This document shows, piece after piece, positions 33,673-42,014 of a stretch of DNA of 64,000 nt. The translations under genes were made by a program, and so were the position numbers. Origin of the DNA: JANOYJ01 sp963792485. GTDB lineage: Bacteria; Pseudomonadota; Alphaproteobacteria; Rhizobiales; Rhizobiaceae. The stretch's first letter is position 1; every line of letters begins with the position of its first letter. Location of the stretch: positions 1 to 64,000 of the forward strand of contig CAWBWL010000009.1 in assembly GCA_963792485.1 (NCBI GenBank), read 5' to 3'. Under the pieces are notes generated by a model that did not search any database, was not told the DNA's origin, and saw only the letters and a program-made list of their open reading frames with translations.

Positions 33673-35702
33673 TTACCGCCGTCTCCCGCCCCGCCTCCCG
33701 CTCGACCCATCCGCCGCCATCTCCACCACCCGCCGCTCCGGCAGCTTCACCGCCTTGGCCAGCTCCGGAAACGCATCGACCTTGTTCGGCATGGCCATGG
33801 CATGCACGAACAATTGCTGGAAATGCGGCTCCAGCGCCGTTTCGATCTTCTCGACCTTGGCCACCGTCGCCTCGATCTCGCGGCGGTGTTTGCGGTTGAG
33901 GAGGGCCATGCGGGCGCCGGTGCCGGCGGCGTTGCCTACGGCTTTGACATGGGCGAGGTCGCAGTCGGGGATCAGGCCCAATACCATGGCGTATTTCGGG
34001 TCAATGAACGAGCCGAACGCGCCGGCGAAGCGGATTTCGTCGACTTTTTCGACGCCCTGTTTTTCCATCAGCAGCTTGATGCCGGCGTAAAGCGCGGCTT
34101 TGGCGAGCTGGATGGCGCGCACGTCGGTTTGCGTGACGGTGAGGCGCTGCGCGCCGTCGTGCAGGAGGTAGGAGAAGGTGCGGCCGTTCTCCAAGATGCG
34201 CGGGGTGCGGGCGGCCATCGCGCCATCGATGACGCCGTCTTCAGAGATGATGCCGGAGAGGAACATTTCGGCGACGACTTCGATGATCGCCGAGCCGCAT
34301 ATGCCGGTGATGCCGGTTTTTTCGGCGCTTTCTGTGAAGCCTTCCTCGTCGGACCATTGCTCCGTGCCGATGACTTTGAACTTCGGCTCCAGCGTTTCCG
34401 GGTCAATGCGCACGCGCTCGATGGCGCCCGGCGCAGCCCTTTGTCCGGAGGAGATTTCCGCGCCTTCGAAGGCAGGTCCGGTGGGGGAGGAGCAGGCGAC
34501 GACGCGTTTGCGGTTGCCGAGCACGATTTCGGCATTGGTGCCGACATCGACGAGCAGCATCATCTTGTCCTGCCGGTCCGGGCCTTCCGACAGCGTCGCG
34601 GCCGCGGCGTCGGCGCCGACATGGCCGGCGATGCAGGGCACGATGTAGAGCCGCGCGCCTTCGTTGAGCGGGATGCCGATGTCGGACGGTCTTGGCCTTG
34701 ACCGCGCCGGAGACGGCGAGCGCGAACGGCGCGCCGCCGAGCTCGGTCGGGTCGATGCCGAGGAAGAAATGGTGCATGACCGGATTGCCGACGAAGACCG
34801 CGTCGAGAATGTCGGTGCGGTTGACCTTGCCCTCGGCGCAGACCTGATCGACCAGCGCATTGACCGCCTCGCGCACGGCTTTGGTGATCGCCTCCTCGCC
34901 GCCCGGGTTCATCATCACATAGGAGACGCGGCTCATCAGGTCTTCGCCGAAGCGGATCTGCGGGTTCTGCATGCCCGCCGACGCCGCGACGCGGCCGGAC
35001 AGCAGCGAGACGAGATGCATGGCGATGGTCGTCGAGCCGATGTCGCAGGCGATGCCATAGGCCTCATTGTGCAGGCCGGGCCACAGCGCGATAATGCGCG
35101 GGACGGCGCTGTCCTCGTCCTTGTGGATGGCGGCGGTGACGCTCCAATTGCCCTGGCGCAGGATTTTCTGGACGCGCGGCAGCAGATAAAAATCCGCCTC
35201 CAAGCCCTTGTATCCCCAGTCTTTTTCGAGCGCTGAGCTTCAGCCGGTCCATGTCGCCGAGCGGCTTGTGCATGTCCGGCTCTTCGATCTCGACATAACA
35301 CAGATGCACCGCCGGATGCCGCTCGATGACGCGGTCGCCGACGGCTTTGCGGATCACCTGCGCATTGACGACCGTGTCCTGCGGCACGTCGATGACGAGG
35401 TCGCCCTGAATGGTGGCAGAGCAGGAGAGGCGGCGGTTCGGCGCGATCTCGCGCACTTCGGCATAGCGCAGCTCTTTGGCGCCGCGCACGGAAATATGGT
35501 CGTTGGACGAGACAATCTTGTGCTTGGCAAAATTGCCTTCCTGCACCTCGACCTGACAGCGCCCGCACGTCGCCCGCCCGCCGCAGACGCTCTCGACATA
35601 GACGCCCAATTGGCGCGCGGCGTCGAGCACGGGCGTGCCCATGGGGAAGCGGCCGCGTTTGCCGGAGGGCATGAAGAGGACGAGGGGATCGGCGGGGGTC
35701 AT
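33673..35702 (-). pseudogene. Ferredoxin/ASKHA corrinoid activation protein (RamA/DUF4445-like), two frameshifts
   Basis: Three consecutive minus-strand frames form one protein. 35702 to about 35230: 2Fe-2S ferredoxin domain with CGGRATCGRCQV. About 35230 to 34690: start of the ASKHA ATPase (ACDIGSTTIAMHLVSL). About 34690 to 33673: the rest (IPLNEGARLYIVPCIAGHVGADAA, MMLLVDVGTNAEIVLG, GICGSAIIEVVAEM, RFAGAFGSFIDP). The junctions lie near 35221-35235 and 34684-34692. The span is 2030 nt (3 x 676 + 2), so two single extra bases would restore 675 aa. Such proteins use ATP and a reduced FeS cluster to bring Co(II) corrinoid back to Co(I) for the MttB-type methyltransferases. Confidence 0.85.
33692..33878. 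repeat. Direct repeat copy B (within activator 3' end)
   Basis: Intact counterpart of copy A at 32754-32942, here inside the 3' end of the activator gene. Confidence 0.8.
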
Positions 35703-35736
35703 AGGGGTGCGCTTTGCTTGCCGGCGAAGTGCTCTG

Positions 35737-35880
35737 CCTGACAGACTTCTCCCCTCCGCGGCGCAAGGCGCTCGCGGCCGCCTTCCCCTCTCCAAGTGGG
35801 AGAGGTGAAAGCGGCGCGCCCAATCTCCCCCCTTGTGGGGGAGATGTCCGCGAAGCGGACAGAGGGGGCGACTCGCGCTG
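35737..35880. repeat. Palindromic repeat element upstream of the activator gene
   Basis: Contains CTCTCCaagtGGGAGAG near 35789 and the block ATCTCCCCCCTTGTGGGGGA followed by GATGTCCGCGAAGCGGACAG, with arms of the type seen at 50996-51153 and 54069-54227. It occupies most of the gap between the activator start (35702) and the next gene. Confidence 0.7.
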
Positions 35881-35914
35881 CGCTTATCCGACACATCTCA
35901 CTTCCCCAGCCTCT

Positions 35915-36229
35915 TCACATTCGCCCTGACCTCCGCCGCGCCGGTTTCAGCGCCGCCGCAGTAATTGCATCCGCCGCGCGCATGGGCTGTGGCATCTGCC
36001 CAAAGGCCATGCCGACCCAGGCGTCCATCATCTGCTGCCCAAGCTCAAGATTGGCTGCGACCATGCCGTCCGCCGCCGCCCGCGTCTTCTCTGCCACCAT
36101 GCGCTTGTCCTCGGCGCGGTCACTTGCCGTGCGCATGAACTCCGGCAGCATCATGCGCGACATGCGCTGGGCGACGACCATCGGGGCGAAGAGGCCGATG
36201 CTGGCGAGTTCGGCTTGCGTCTTTTTCAT
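35915..36229 (-). CDS. Hypothetical protein in the corrinoid operon
   Basis: 104 aa from ATG 36229 (MKKTQAELASIGLFAPMVVAQRMSRMM), alpha-helical and phasin-like in composition, overlapping the stop of the methyl-THF methyltransferase gene (ATGA). The printed C-terminus (KPARRRSGRM) is unconvincing. A shift near 35940-35950 would give GAAEVRANVKRLGK ending at 35898, which resembles phasin-like tails. No function assigned. Confidence 0.6.
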   Translation of the reverse strand: MKKTQAELASIGLFAPMVVAQRMSRMMLPEFMRTASDRAEDKRMVAEKTRAAADGMVAANLELGQQMMDAWVGMAFGQMPQPMRAADAITAAALKPARRRSGRM

Positions 36230-37179
36230 CAGCCCGCTCCCACCCGCGCCGAGCGTCCGCCGCGCCGTCCGCCCGCCGTCGGCGCGGCGACCGGCGCGGC
36301 GGCCTGTCCCGGCGCGGCAGGCGCGTAGTCGCGGTAGGTTTTGATCCACTGCTCGCAGGACGGATCGGTGCCGTTGAGCACATTGGCGGCGCGCACGGCT
36401 TCCATTTCCTGCGGGCGGCAGGGGTTCATGATGGCGCTGGTCATGCCCGCGCCGATGACCATCGGGATGAAGCCGGCGTTGATGCCGTGGCGGTGCGGCA
36501 GGCCGAAGGAAATGTTGGAGAGGCCGCAGGTCGTGTTGACCTTCAGCTCGTTGCGCAGGCGGTAGAGCAGGGCGAACACCTGGCGTCCCGCATCGCCCAG
36601 CGCGCCGATCGGCATGACCAGCGGATCGACGACAATGTCATGCGGCTTGATGCCGTAATCCATGGCGCGCTCGACGATTTTCTTGGCGACAGCGAAGCGC
36701 ACGTCCGGGTCCATGGAAATGCCGGTCTCGTCATTGGAGATAGCGACGACCGGCACATCGTATTTCTTCACCAGCGGCAGGATGGCTTCGAGCTTTTCCT
36801 CCTCGCCCGTGACGGAATTGACCAGCGGGCGGCCCTTGGCGACTTTCAGCGCGGCTTCAATGGCGGCGCTGACCGAGGAATCGATGGAGAGCGGCACATC
36901 GACCAGGCCCTGGACGATTTCCAGCGTCTGCACCAGAAGTCCCGGCTCGGTCTCGTTCGGGTTCACTGAAGTGACGCCGGCGTTAACGTCGAGCATGGTC
37001 GCGCCCGCAGCGACCTGTTCCAGCGCGTCGCGGATGACCGTGTCGAAGTTCCCGACAATCATCTCCGCCGCCAGCTTCTTGCGGCCGGTCGGGTTGATCC
37101 GCTCGCCGATGACGCAGAAGGGCTGGTCGAAGCCGATGATGATTTCGCGTGTGGCGGAGGCGACGATGGTGCGGGTCAT
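36229..37179 (-). CDS. Methyltetrahydrofolate:corrinoid methyltransferase (MtgA/AcsE-like)
   Basis: 316 aa TIM-barrel pterin-binding protein. The pattern FCVIGERINPTGRKKL, ATMLDVNAGV, LSIDSSVSAAIEAALK, LVNSVTGEEEKL, ISNDETGISMDP, VDPLVMPIGA and GLSNISFGLPHR is that of the MetH/AcsE/MtgA methyl-THF domain. In this setting it would move a methyl group between methyl-cob(III)alamin protein and THF, linking the MttB enzymes to the folate pool. The Ala/Gly/Arg-rich tail from about residue 292 is extra. A dyad operator lies immediately upstream. Confidence 0.9.
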   Translation of the reverse strand: MTRTIVASATREIIIGFDQPFCVIGERINPTGRKKLAAEMIVGNFDTVIRDALEQVAAGATMLDVNAGVTSVNPNETEPGLLVQTLEIVQGLVDVPLSIDSSVSAAIEAALKVAKGRPLVNSVTGEEEKLEAILPLVKKYDVPVVAISNDETGISMDPDVRFAVAKKIVERAMDYGIKPHDIVVDPLVMPIGALGDAGRQVFALLYRLRNELKVNTTCGLSNISFGLPHRHGINAGFIPMVIGAGMTSAIMNPCRPQEMEAVRAANVLNGTDPSCEQWIKTYRDYAPAAPGQAAAPVAAPTAGGRRGGRSARVGAG

Positions 37180-37195
37180 GAGGATTCTCCGAAAG

Positions 37196-37215
37196 ACATA
37201 AAGACTTCTTTATAT
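37196..37215. promoter_or_regulatory. Dyad operator upstream of the methyl-THF methyltransferase
   Basis: ACATAAAGACTTCTTTATAT; the core ATAAAGA-CT-TCTTTAT (37198-37213) is a perfect palindrome, 17 bp upstream of the start at 37179. It matches the site upstream of bhmt (49487-49506) at 17 of 20 positions. ArsR-type regulators of the methionine/SAH cycle use AT-rich dyads of this kind; the regulator here is unknown. Confidence 0.65.
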
Positions 37216-37242
37216 GGTTATGTGATCAGCGGCAAATGAAAA

Positions 37243-38332
37243 TTACTCAGCGTGCACAGCCTTGGCCGCCATGCTCTCCGGTGAAATCTCCTTGCGCGCG
37301 AGCAGCGTGTCGAGCCGCTTGACCACGCCCGCCTCATCCTGCCGCGCCTCGCGCTGCCAGGGGCGGCGGCCTTTCAGCACGCCGGATTCGTGGACGATTT
37401 CGGCGACATACTCCTCCTGCCGGTAGGCCATGACATGCACGCCATGCACGCCTTCGATCTCTTTGGTCTCGTTGATGATATCGATGCAGATGCGCTTGCC
37501 TTCCGCTTTCTGGTCGGCCGCTCCTTCGAGGCGCTTGATGATATGGTCGGGAATATGCACGCCCGGCACATGCGCCTTCATCCATTTGGCGGTCTTGGCC
37601 GAGGCGAGGGGACCGACGCCGACGAGGATGAAGCACTGCTCATGCAGCCCCATGTCGCGCGACTCTTTTCATGAACTCGCGGAACATCGGCACGTCGTAG
37701 CAATACTGGCTTTGCACAAATTGCGCCCCGGCGCGGATTTTCTTGGCGAAATGCAGCGGGCGGAAGTCATAGGGCGGCGCGAAGGGGTTGATTGCAGCGC
37801 CAAGGAAGACCGGCGGCGGTGTCGTCAATTTGCGGCCAGACAGGAATTTCGCCTCGTCGCGCATGATCTTGATCGTCTCCAGCAGCGACATGGAATCAAG
37901 GTCAAATACGGGTTTAGCCCCCGGCTGATCGCCGCCTTGCACGCCGTCGCCGGTCAGGCATAATATGTTCTGCACGCCCATGGCGGACGCGCCGAGCACG
38001 TCGCCTTGTATGGCGATGCGGTTCTTGTCGCGGCAGGAAATCTGCATGATCGGGGCGTAGCCCATGCGGGTCAGGAGACCACAGATGCCGACGGAGGACA
38101 TGTGGCAGTTCGCGCCGGAAGCATCGACCGCGTTGATCCCGTCCACCCAGCCGTCGAAAATCCGGGCACGCTCGTAGACATCCTCTGGGTCGGCGCTGTC
38201 GGGCGGGTTGAGTTCGGTGGTGACGGAGAATTCGCCGCGCCGCAGGATGCGCTCCAGCCGCCCGCGCGAGGAATGTCCGGGCAGGGGATCGAGCGGCAGG
38301 CTCGGATCGTGCGGGTGGATATCGGGGCTCAT
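37243..38332 (-). pseudogene. Methylenetetrahydrofolate reductase family protein, single-base frameshift
   Basis: The N-terminal two-thirds (38332 to about 37655) begins MSPDIHPHDPSLPL and has the MetF barrel motifs FSVTTELNPPDSADPEDVYERA, NILCLTGDGV and GAQFVQSQYCYDV. The C-terminal third continues in another frame as GLHEQCFILVGVGPLASAKTAKWM to 37243. One extra base near 37655-37665 (AGTCGCGCGAC, read as RVRDMG when removed) explains it. The span of 1090 nt is 3 x 363 + 1. It would reduce methylene-THF, or run in the methyl-oxidising direction with the neighbouring MetV-like protein. It overlaps that gene by ATGA. Confidence 0.85.
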
Positions 38333-38868
38333 GCGGCGGCTCCGGTCTTTTCGCGGACAAGCCTGAGCCAGGTCGAGGTTTCCTTGATGGAATTGTCCAC
38401 CGGCTTCTGCACATCCAATATCTTGTCGCCATCCGCCATCTGCCGCGAGCCTTCCCAGGCTTTCACCCAGACGCACGGCATATCGGCGATCACCTCGCAG
38501 TTGCCGTCCGCCCGCACGCCGCCACAGGGGCCGTTGCGCAGCTGCTTGGGGCAGTTCATTGAGCAAGACATGCCGGTGGAGGAGAGGGCGCAGGCGCCGC
38601 ACATGCGGCAGTCGAAAAAGACGCCCTTCACCTGCCGCTCAACCACGGCCATCGGCTTTTCGAGCCGCTGATGTCCGATCAGCGTGAACAGCGGCGCAGC
38701 CAAAAGAAGCAGTTTTTCGAAGCCTGCATAGAATCTCTCAAGCAAGCGCGAATGGCGGATCGACCAATATTTGATGGTGAGAGCCCGGCGGCGGCGTCCG
38801 TCGGCGGCAAAGCGAACCGGCCCTGTTTCGGGCTTTACCGGCGCGGCCTTTGCCTTGGCTTCAGCCAT
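38329..38868 (-). CDS. Methylenetetrahydrofolate reductase C-terminal catalytic subunit-like protein (MetV-like)
   Basis: 179 aa, starting at ATG 38868 (MAEAKAK), with GGAGG upstream. It has a cysteine-rich core: DCRMCGACALSSTGMSCSMNCPKQLRNGPCGGV, the zinc/FeS-binding pattern of the MetV family, which partners MetF in acetogens and accompanies MttB clusters. It is followed by the coupled MetF-like gene. The alternative start 38901 overlaps the upstream gene more deeply. Confidence 0.85.
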   Translation of the reverse strand: MAEAKAKAAPVKPETGPVRFAADGRRRRALTIKYWSIRHSRLLERFYAGFEKLLLLAAPLFTLIGHQRLEKPMAVVERQVKGVFFDCRMCGACALSSTGMSCSMNCPKQLRNGPCGGVRADGNCEVIADMPCVWVKAWEGSRQMADGDKILDVQKPVDNSIKETSTWLRLVREKTGAAA

Positions 38869-39163
38869 TCTCGCTGCCTCCGTTTTTGACGAGCGAGACA
38901 AGCCGCTCTTTGTCGTAGCCGGCCTCGATGGCGCTCATCGCCTTTTCCGCCTCGGCCTCAAGCTCGTCCGAAACGAGAACAGGGTCTGCCTTGCGCCATT
39001 CGGCAAGATACGCGTCCGTCTCTGCCGCGCCAGTGCGCATGGCGGCCATGTCGATCGCCTCGGTGAAGCGCAGCGACAGTTCGCGCTTGGCCGTTGTGCG
39101 GCCTTTCTTGACGATGATCTGCGCGGGGATGTCGCGCCAGTAGACGACAATGAGGTCGGCCAT
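38861..39163 (-). CDS. Virulence-factor domain protein (PF13769-like)
   Basis: 100 aa. MADLIVVYWRDIPAQIIVKKGRTTAKRELSLRF is the short conserved block of a family named 'virulence factor', whose members I know mainly from MttB/MetV-type operons. The biochemical role is not established. It overlaps the MetV-like gene by 8 bp and is probably the first gene of the minus-strand run down to the activator. Confidence 0.75.
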   Translation of the reverse strand: MADLIVVYWRDIPAQIIVKKGRTTAKRELSLRFTEAIDMAAMRTGAAETDAYLAEWRKADPVLVSDELEAEAEKAMSAIEAGYDKERLVSLVKNGGSENG

Positions 39164-39284
39164 TTGAACTCTCCAGCTTTTTGATTGATTGCGGCTTGGC
39201 AGTGAGATTGCTGGCTATCGCACGACGCGCGGAAATTCAAAAGCGACAGACACCTGGATCGAAACAAGCTTCCGCCATATCAAG

Positions 39285-39971
39285 CTAAAAGTGAAAGAAC
39301 ATGCTCGCCGCATAGGCCGCAGATCCGAAAATCGCGGCGATAACGCCAAGCGCGGCAATTGTAGTTGCCACAGCGGCGGCGAAGACGAGTCCGTCCCGCT
39401 CGGACAGCGCAAGGCCGAACATGGCCATGGCGAAGGCCGGCAGCCAGTTGCCCAAAGGTATCGGCGCCACGAGCAGAACTGACAGGATGAAAGCAATGAC
39501 ACCAATCACCCGGTCAATAATGACCATCGGAAACGGCCAATAACGCGGCCGCACAAGGCGTTCGGTTTTGCGCAGCCAAGGCGTAAGCTTCTCAACAATC
39601 TGCCGAAACCTTGCGGCAGAAATCGGGCGTCTGAGGATAAAGTCGGGCAGCCAGACCTTGCTTTGCCCGACGATCATCTGTGCTGATATGATCAACGTCG
39701 GCAGTCCGAGAAAGGCCGATGACCCGGGGGGCAGCGGCAGGCAGTTGATGGCCGCAAACAGGAAGAGGAGCGTGGCAAAGCTGCGGTCGGCAAGCGCGTC
39801 GCGCACATCGGCAATGGTAAAATTGTCGTCAGGGCGCTCGGCAATGTCTTTCAACACAGCCGAAAGCGTCCGGTGCACGCGCTTTTCACGCTTCACGGCG
39901 TGTTCGAGCACTGGTGCATCCATTTCAATGATGTCCGCCTCTTCGGTCTGTTCGTAGGTGTCGCGATCCAT
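39285..39971 (-). CDS. ExoD-family exopolysaccharide synthesis membrane protein
   Basis: 228 aa. ExoD signature segments: RTLSAVLKDIAERPDDNFTIADVRDALADRSFATLLFLFAAINCLPLPPGSSAFLGLPTLI, then RYWPFPMVIIDRVIGVI and a three-helix C-terminus. ExoD was named for exopolysaccharide and alkali phenotypes in Sinorhizobium; its molecular role is unclear. Flanked by about 120-bp gaps on both sides, it looks like a separate unit inserted in the methyl-transfer region. Confidence 0.87.
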   Translation of the reverse strand: MDRDTYEQTEEADIIEMDAPVLEHAVKREKRVHRTLSAVLKDIAERPDDNFTIADVRDALADRSFATLLFLFAAINCLPLPPGSSAFLGLPTLIISAQMIVGQSKVWLPDFILRRPISAARFRQIVEKLTPWLRKTERLVRPRYWPFPMVIIDRVIGVIAFILSVLLVAPIPLGNWLPAFAMAMFGLALSERDGLVFAAAVATTIAALGVIAAIFGSAAYAASMFFHF

Positions 39972-40089
39972 ATCAAGCCCCGGACCACAGCATCATGCCG
40001 AAGTGGTGACGATTTCATGAATTTACCAAGGTAATTTCTGCAATCTCGCAGGTTATTTCAGGCCGCGTCAAGGCTGTTGCGAAACTGCA

Positions 40090-40701
40090 TCAGGCGCGCT
40101 TCAGCTCGGGCTCCAGATCACCATATCCAGTGTAGCGGAATTCGTAATTCAGCCCGAGATAATCCGCCGCCCACTTGGCCTTTTCCTGCAGGGATTTGTC
40201 ATGAGTTTGCGCCAGATAGACGATTTTCGTGTAATTGCCGAACACCATGTCCTTGATTTCAGGATGCTGCTCAAGCTTCAGCGGCTCGATAACAAAGGCC
40301 TCGAACTGGCGGGCGAGGAAGTCGGTGAGGTAGAAGGCGGTGAACTCGGTTTCGGTTCCGGCAAGGAACTTTTGATTACCGGTGAAGAATGAATAGCAGT
40401 GCGGCCCTTCCAGCCGCTCGACGCCTTCTTCCGCGCATATTTTATCAAGCTCGCCCTGCGTGCCGCACTCGGCATAGCCAATGAAAATCCGCTGGAAGCC
40501 CTCGCTCCGCGCCTTGGTGATGGCCTCGCGCATGCCGGGGCCGATCTTTTTTGGATGAACATGCCAGATCGCGGGCAGGCAGACGAGGTCGATATGCCCG
40601 AGATTGTTGGCTTCGCAAACTGCCAAAATTTCGCGCGCAATGGCTCCGCAGGCGATAACACGCAGACGGCCGGCGTTATTCTGGGCATGTTGCGCTTGCA
40701 T
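40090..40701 (-). CDS. DUF1638 family protein
   Basis: 203 aa. DUF1638 features visible: LRVIACGAIAREI, LPAIWHVHPKKIGPGMREAITKAR, FIGYAECGTQGELDKICAEEGVERLEGPHCYSFFTGN. Conserved His and Cys residues suggest metal or corrinoid handling. Members typically sit beside MttB-type methyltransferase and corrinoid genes, as here, but no activity is known to me. Confidence 0.85.
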   Translation of the reverse strand: MQAQHAQNNAGRLRVIACGAIAREILAVCEANNLGHIDLVCLPAIWHVHPKKIGPGMREAITKARSEGFQRIFIGYAECGTQGELDKICAEEGVERLEGPHCYSFFTGNQKFLAGTETEFTAFYLTDFLARQFEAFVIEPLKLEQHPEIKDMVFGNYTKIVYLAQTHDKSLQEKAKWAADYLGLNYEFRYTGYGDLEPELKRA

Positions 40702-40763
40702 GGAACGAATTTTGCCTAATTCTGTTGATCGATTGACGTTGATTTTATCAGGAGGACTACTTC

Positions 40764-40898
40764 ATGACCATCACACGCGTTTTGACTGCCAGCGTTCTTG
40801 TTTGCGCAATTTTCCTTGCCTCATGCGCCAATACAGTGCGCGGCGTGGGCCGGGATGTGCGCGATACGGCGGACGCGGTCGAGGATACTGTGAATTAG
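40764..40898 (+). CDS. Entericidin-like small lipoprotein
   Basis: 44 aa, start ATG 40764 with GGAGG at 40751-40755. MTITRVLTASVLVCAIFLASCANTVRGVGRDV carries a lipobox (LASC) and then the short amphipathic acidic tail of EcnA/EcnB proteins. The mature lipoprotein would be about 24 residues. Entericidins form small antidote/toxin pairs in enterobacteria; in alphaproteobacteria single copies are common with unclear function. Confidence 0.82.
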   Translation: MTITRVLTASVLVCAIFLASCANTVRGVGRDVRDTADAVEDTVN

Positions 40899-41042
40899 AC
40901 TGGGTCCAAGGGTCTCTCAGTTGAGAAGTGAACGCAGCGGCGTGAATTGCCGCAGCGTAATTTTGCGTTGATTTCTATCCGATAGTCGCGCACACTCGCA
41001 TAGGTCCGGCATTTTTTTGAATTCGACGCAGGTGCGAATGCA

Positions 41043-42014
41043 ATGCCGATTGATACTGCTGACATCTCAGTCACCGCGAAGGTCATAAAAGACCGTCCCG
41101 ATTTGCGCGACCTCGAATACAAGCCGACTCTTCAGCCTCTGCACAGCCTTCAAAAAGTTCCCGAAGCTTTGATCGCCTATCCAGGGCTTGTACGAAATCA
41201 ATTACAGGCGGCTGAAGGCGAGCCAAGAGGAACTTGTACGGCGCATGCGCTGGCAGCGGTAATTGATATACTGCGCGGCGGCCCGAAACCCTCCAAAGCC
41301 AACGGGCTTAATGGAGCACACCCAGAACTCGCCTCGCCGCCGCGTGTCTCGGCTGAGATGCTCTACCATCATGGCTTGGAAATTGACAGCCAGGAGTCCG
41401 GCAGGCGCGGGGCCTCGAGTGGGCAGGCATCAGCTGATGATGGCTTGTGGAGCCTGCGGTCCGCCATCAAGGCATTCTACCATAATGGCGTATGCATGGA
41501 GCGAACATGGATCAAGCCTGGAGAGGAATCCGTCAAGGCGGAGCTGAAGCAGGTGGAACTGTTCCGCGAAGCGCGAAAGACGCCGCTTGGATCTTACTAT
41601 CGTCTGCAGCCAGTTTTGAACGACTATCATGCTGCGCTCAACGAAGTGCAGGTCATTTACGCGGCAGCTGAAATTCACGGCGGCTGGTCGTTTGAGAGCG
41701 TTCGGAACAATGACGGAAAAATCATCTTTAGCGACCAGACGGCGGCGCAGATTCAGGGGAACCACGCTTTTGCGATTGTTGGCTACACTGAGGATGGGTT
41801 TCTTGTTCTCAACTCATGGGGAGGGGAGTGGGGCGGATACCGGATGAAAGGGTCCCGAAAGGGCATGCCGGGCGTTGCGCTCTGGCCCTATTACGACTGG
41901 GCGGAGCGCGTGCTGGACGGCTGGGTATTGAGGCTCGGCGTCTCGGCGCCTGAAGCTTTCAAATTTTCCTTTGGCCGCCAAGGCTTGGGCGACTTTGCTG
42001 CGGGAAAGATTTAA
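41043..42014 (+). CDS. Papain-like C1 cysteine peptidase
   Basis: 323 aa with a full C1A catalytic set: C65 in GTCTAHALA, H241 in GNHAFAIVGY, N257 in VLNSWGGEWG. It lacks a signal peptide and a long inhibitory prodomain (about 60 aa precede the Cys), which suggests cytosolic action. The reading frame does not close structurally: after TAA at 42012-42014 the same frame continues without a stop for another 389 codons. The two parts may once have been, or may still be, a single protein. It lies upstream of a caspase-like gene in the same direction. Confidence 0.88.
   Translation: MPIDTADISVTAKVIKDRPDLRDLEYKPTLQPLHSLQKVPEALIAYPGLVRNQLQAAEGEPRGTCTAHALAAVIDILRGGPKPSKANGLNGAHPELASPPRVSAEMLYHHGLEIDSQESGRRGASSGQASADDGLWSLRSAIKAFYHNGVCMERTWIKPGEESVKAELKQVELFREARKTPLGSYYRLQPVLNDYHAALNEVQVIYAAAEIHGGWSFESVRNNDGKIIFSDQTAAQIQGNHAFAIVGYTEDGFLVLNSWGGEWGGYRMKGSRKGMPGVALWPYYDWAERVLDGWVLRLGVSAPEAFKFSFGRQGLGDFAAGKI

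Noticed and set aside
33616..34701. 361-codon plus-strand frame over the activator gene
   Set aside because: Shadow of the ASKHA gene; its start lies in the antitoxin gene.
35703..35894. 64-residue N-terminal extension of the corrinoid activator
   Set aside because: Again a translated repeat element; MTPADPLVLFMPSGKRG is the natural start.
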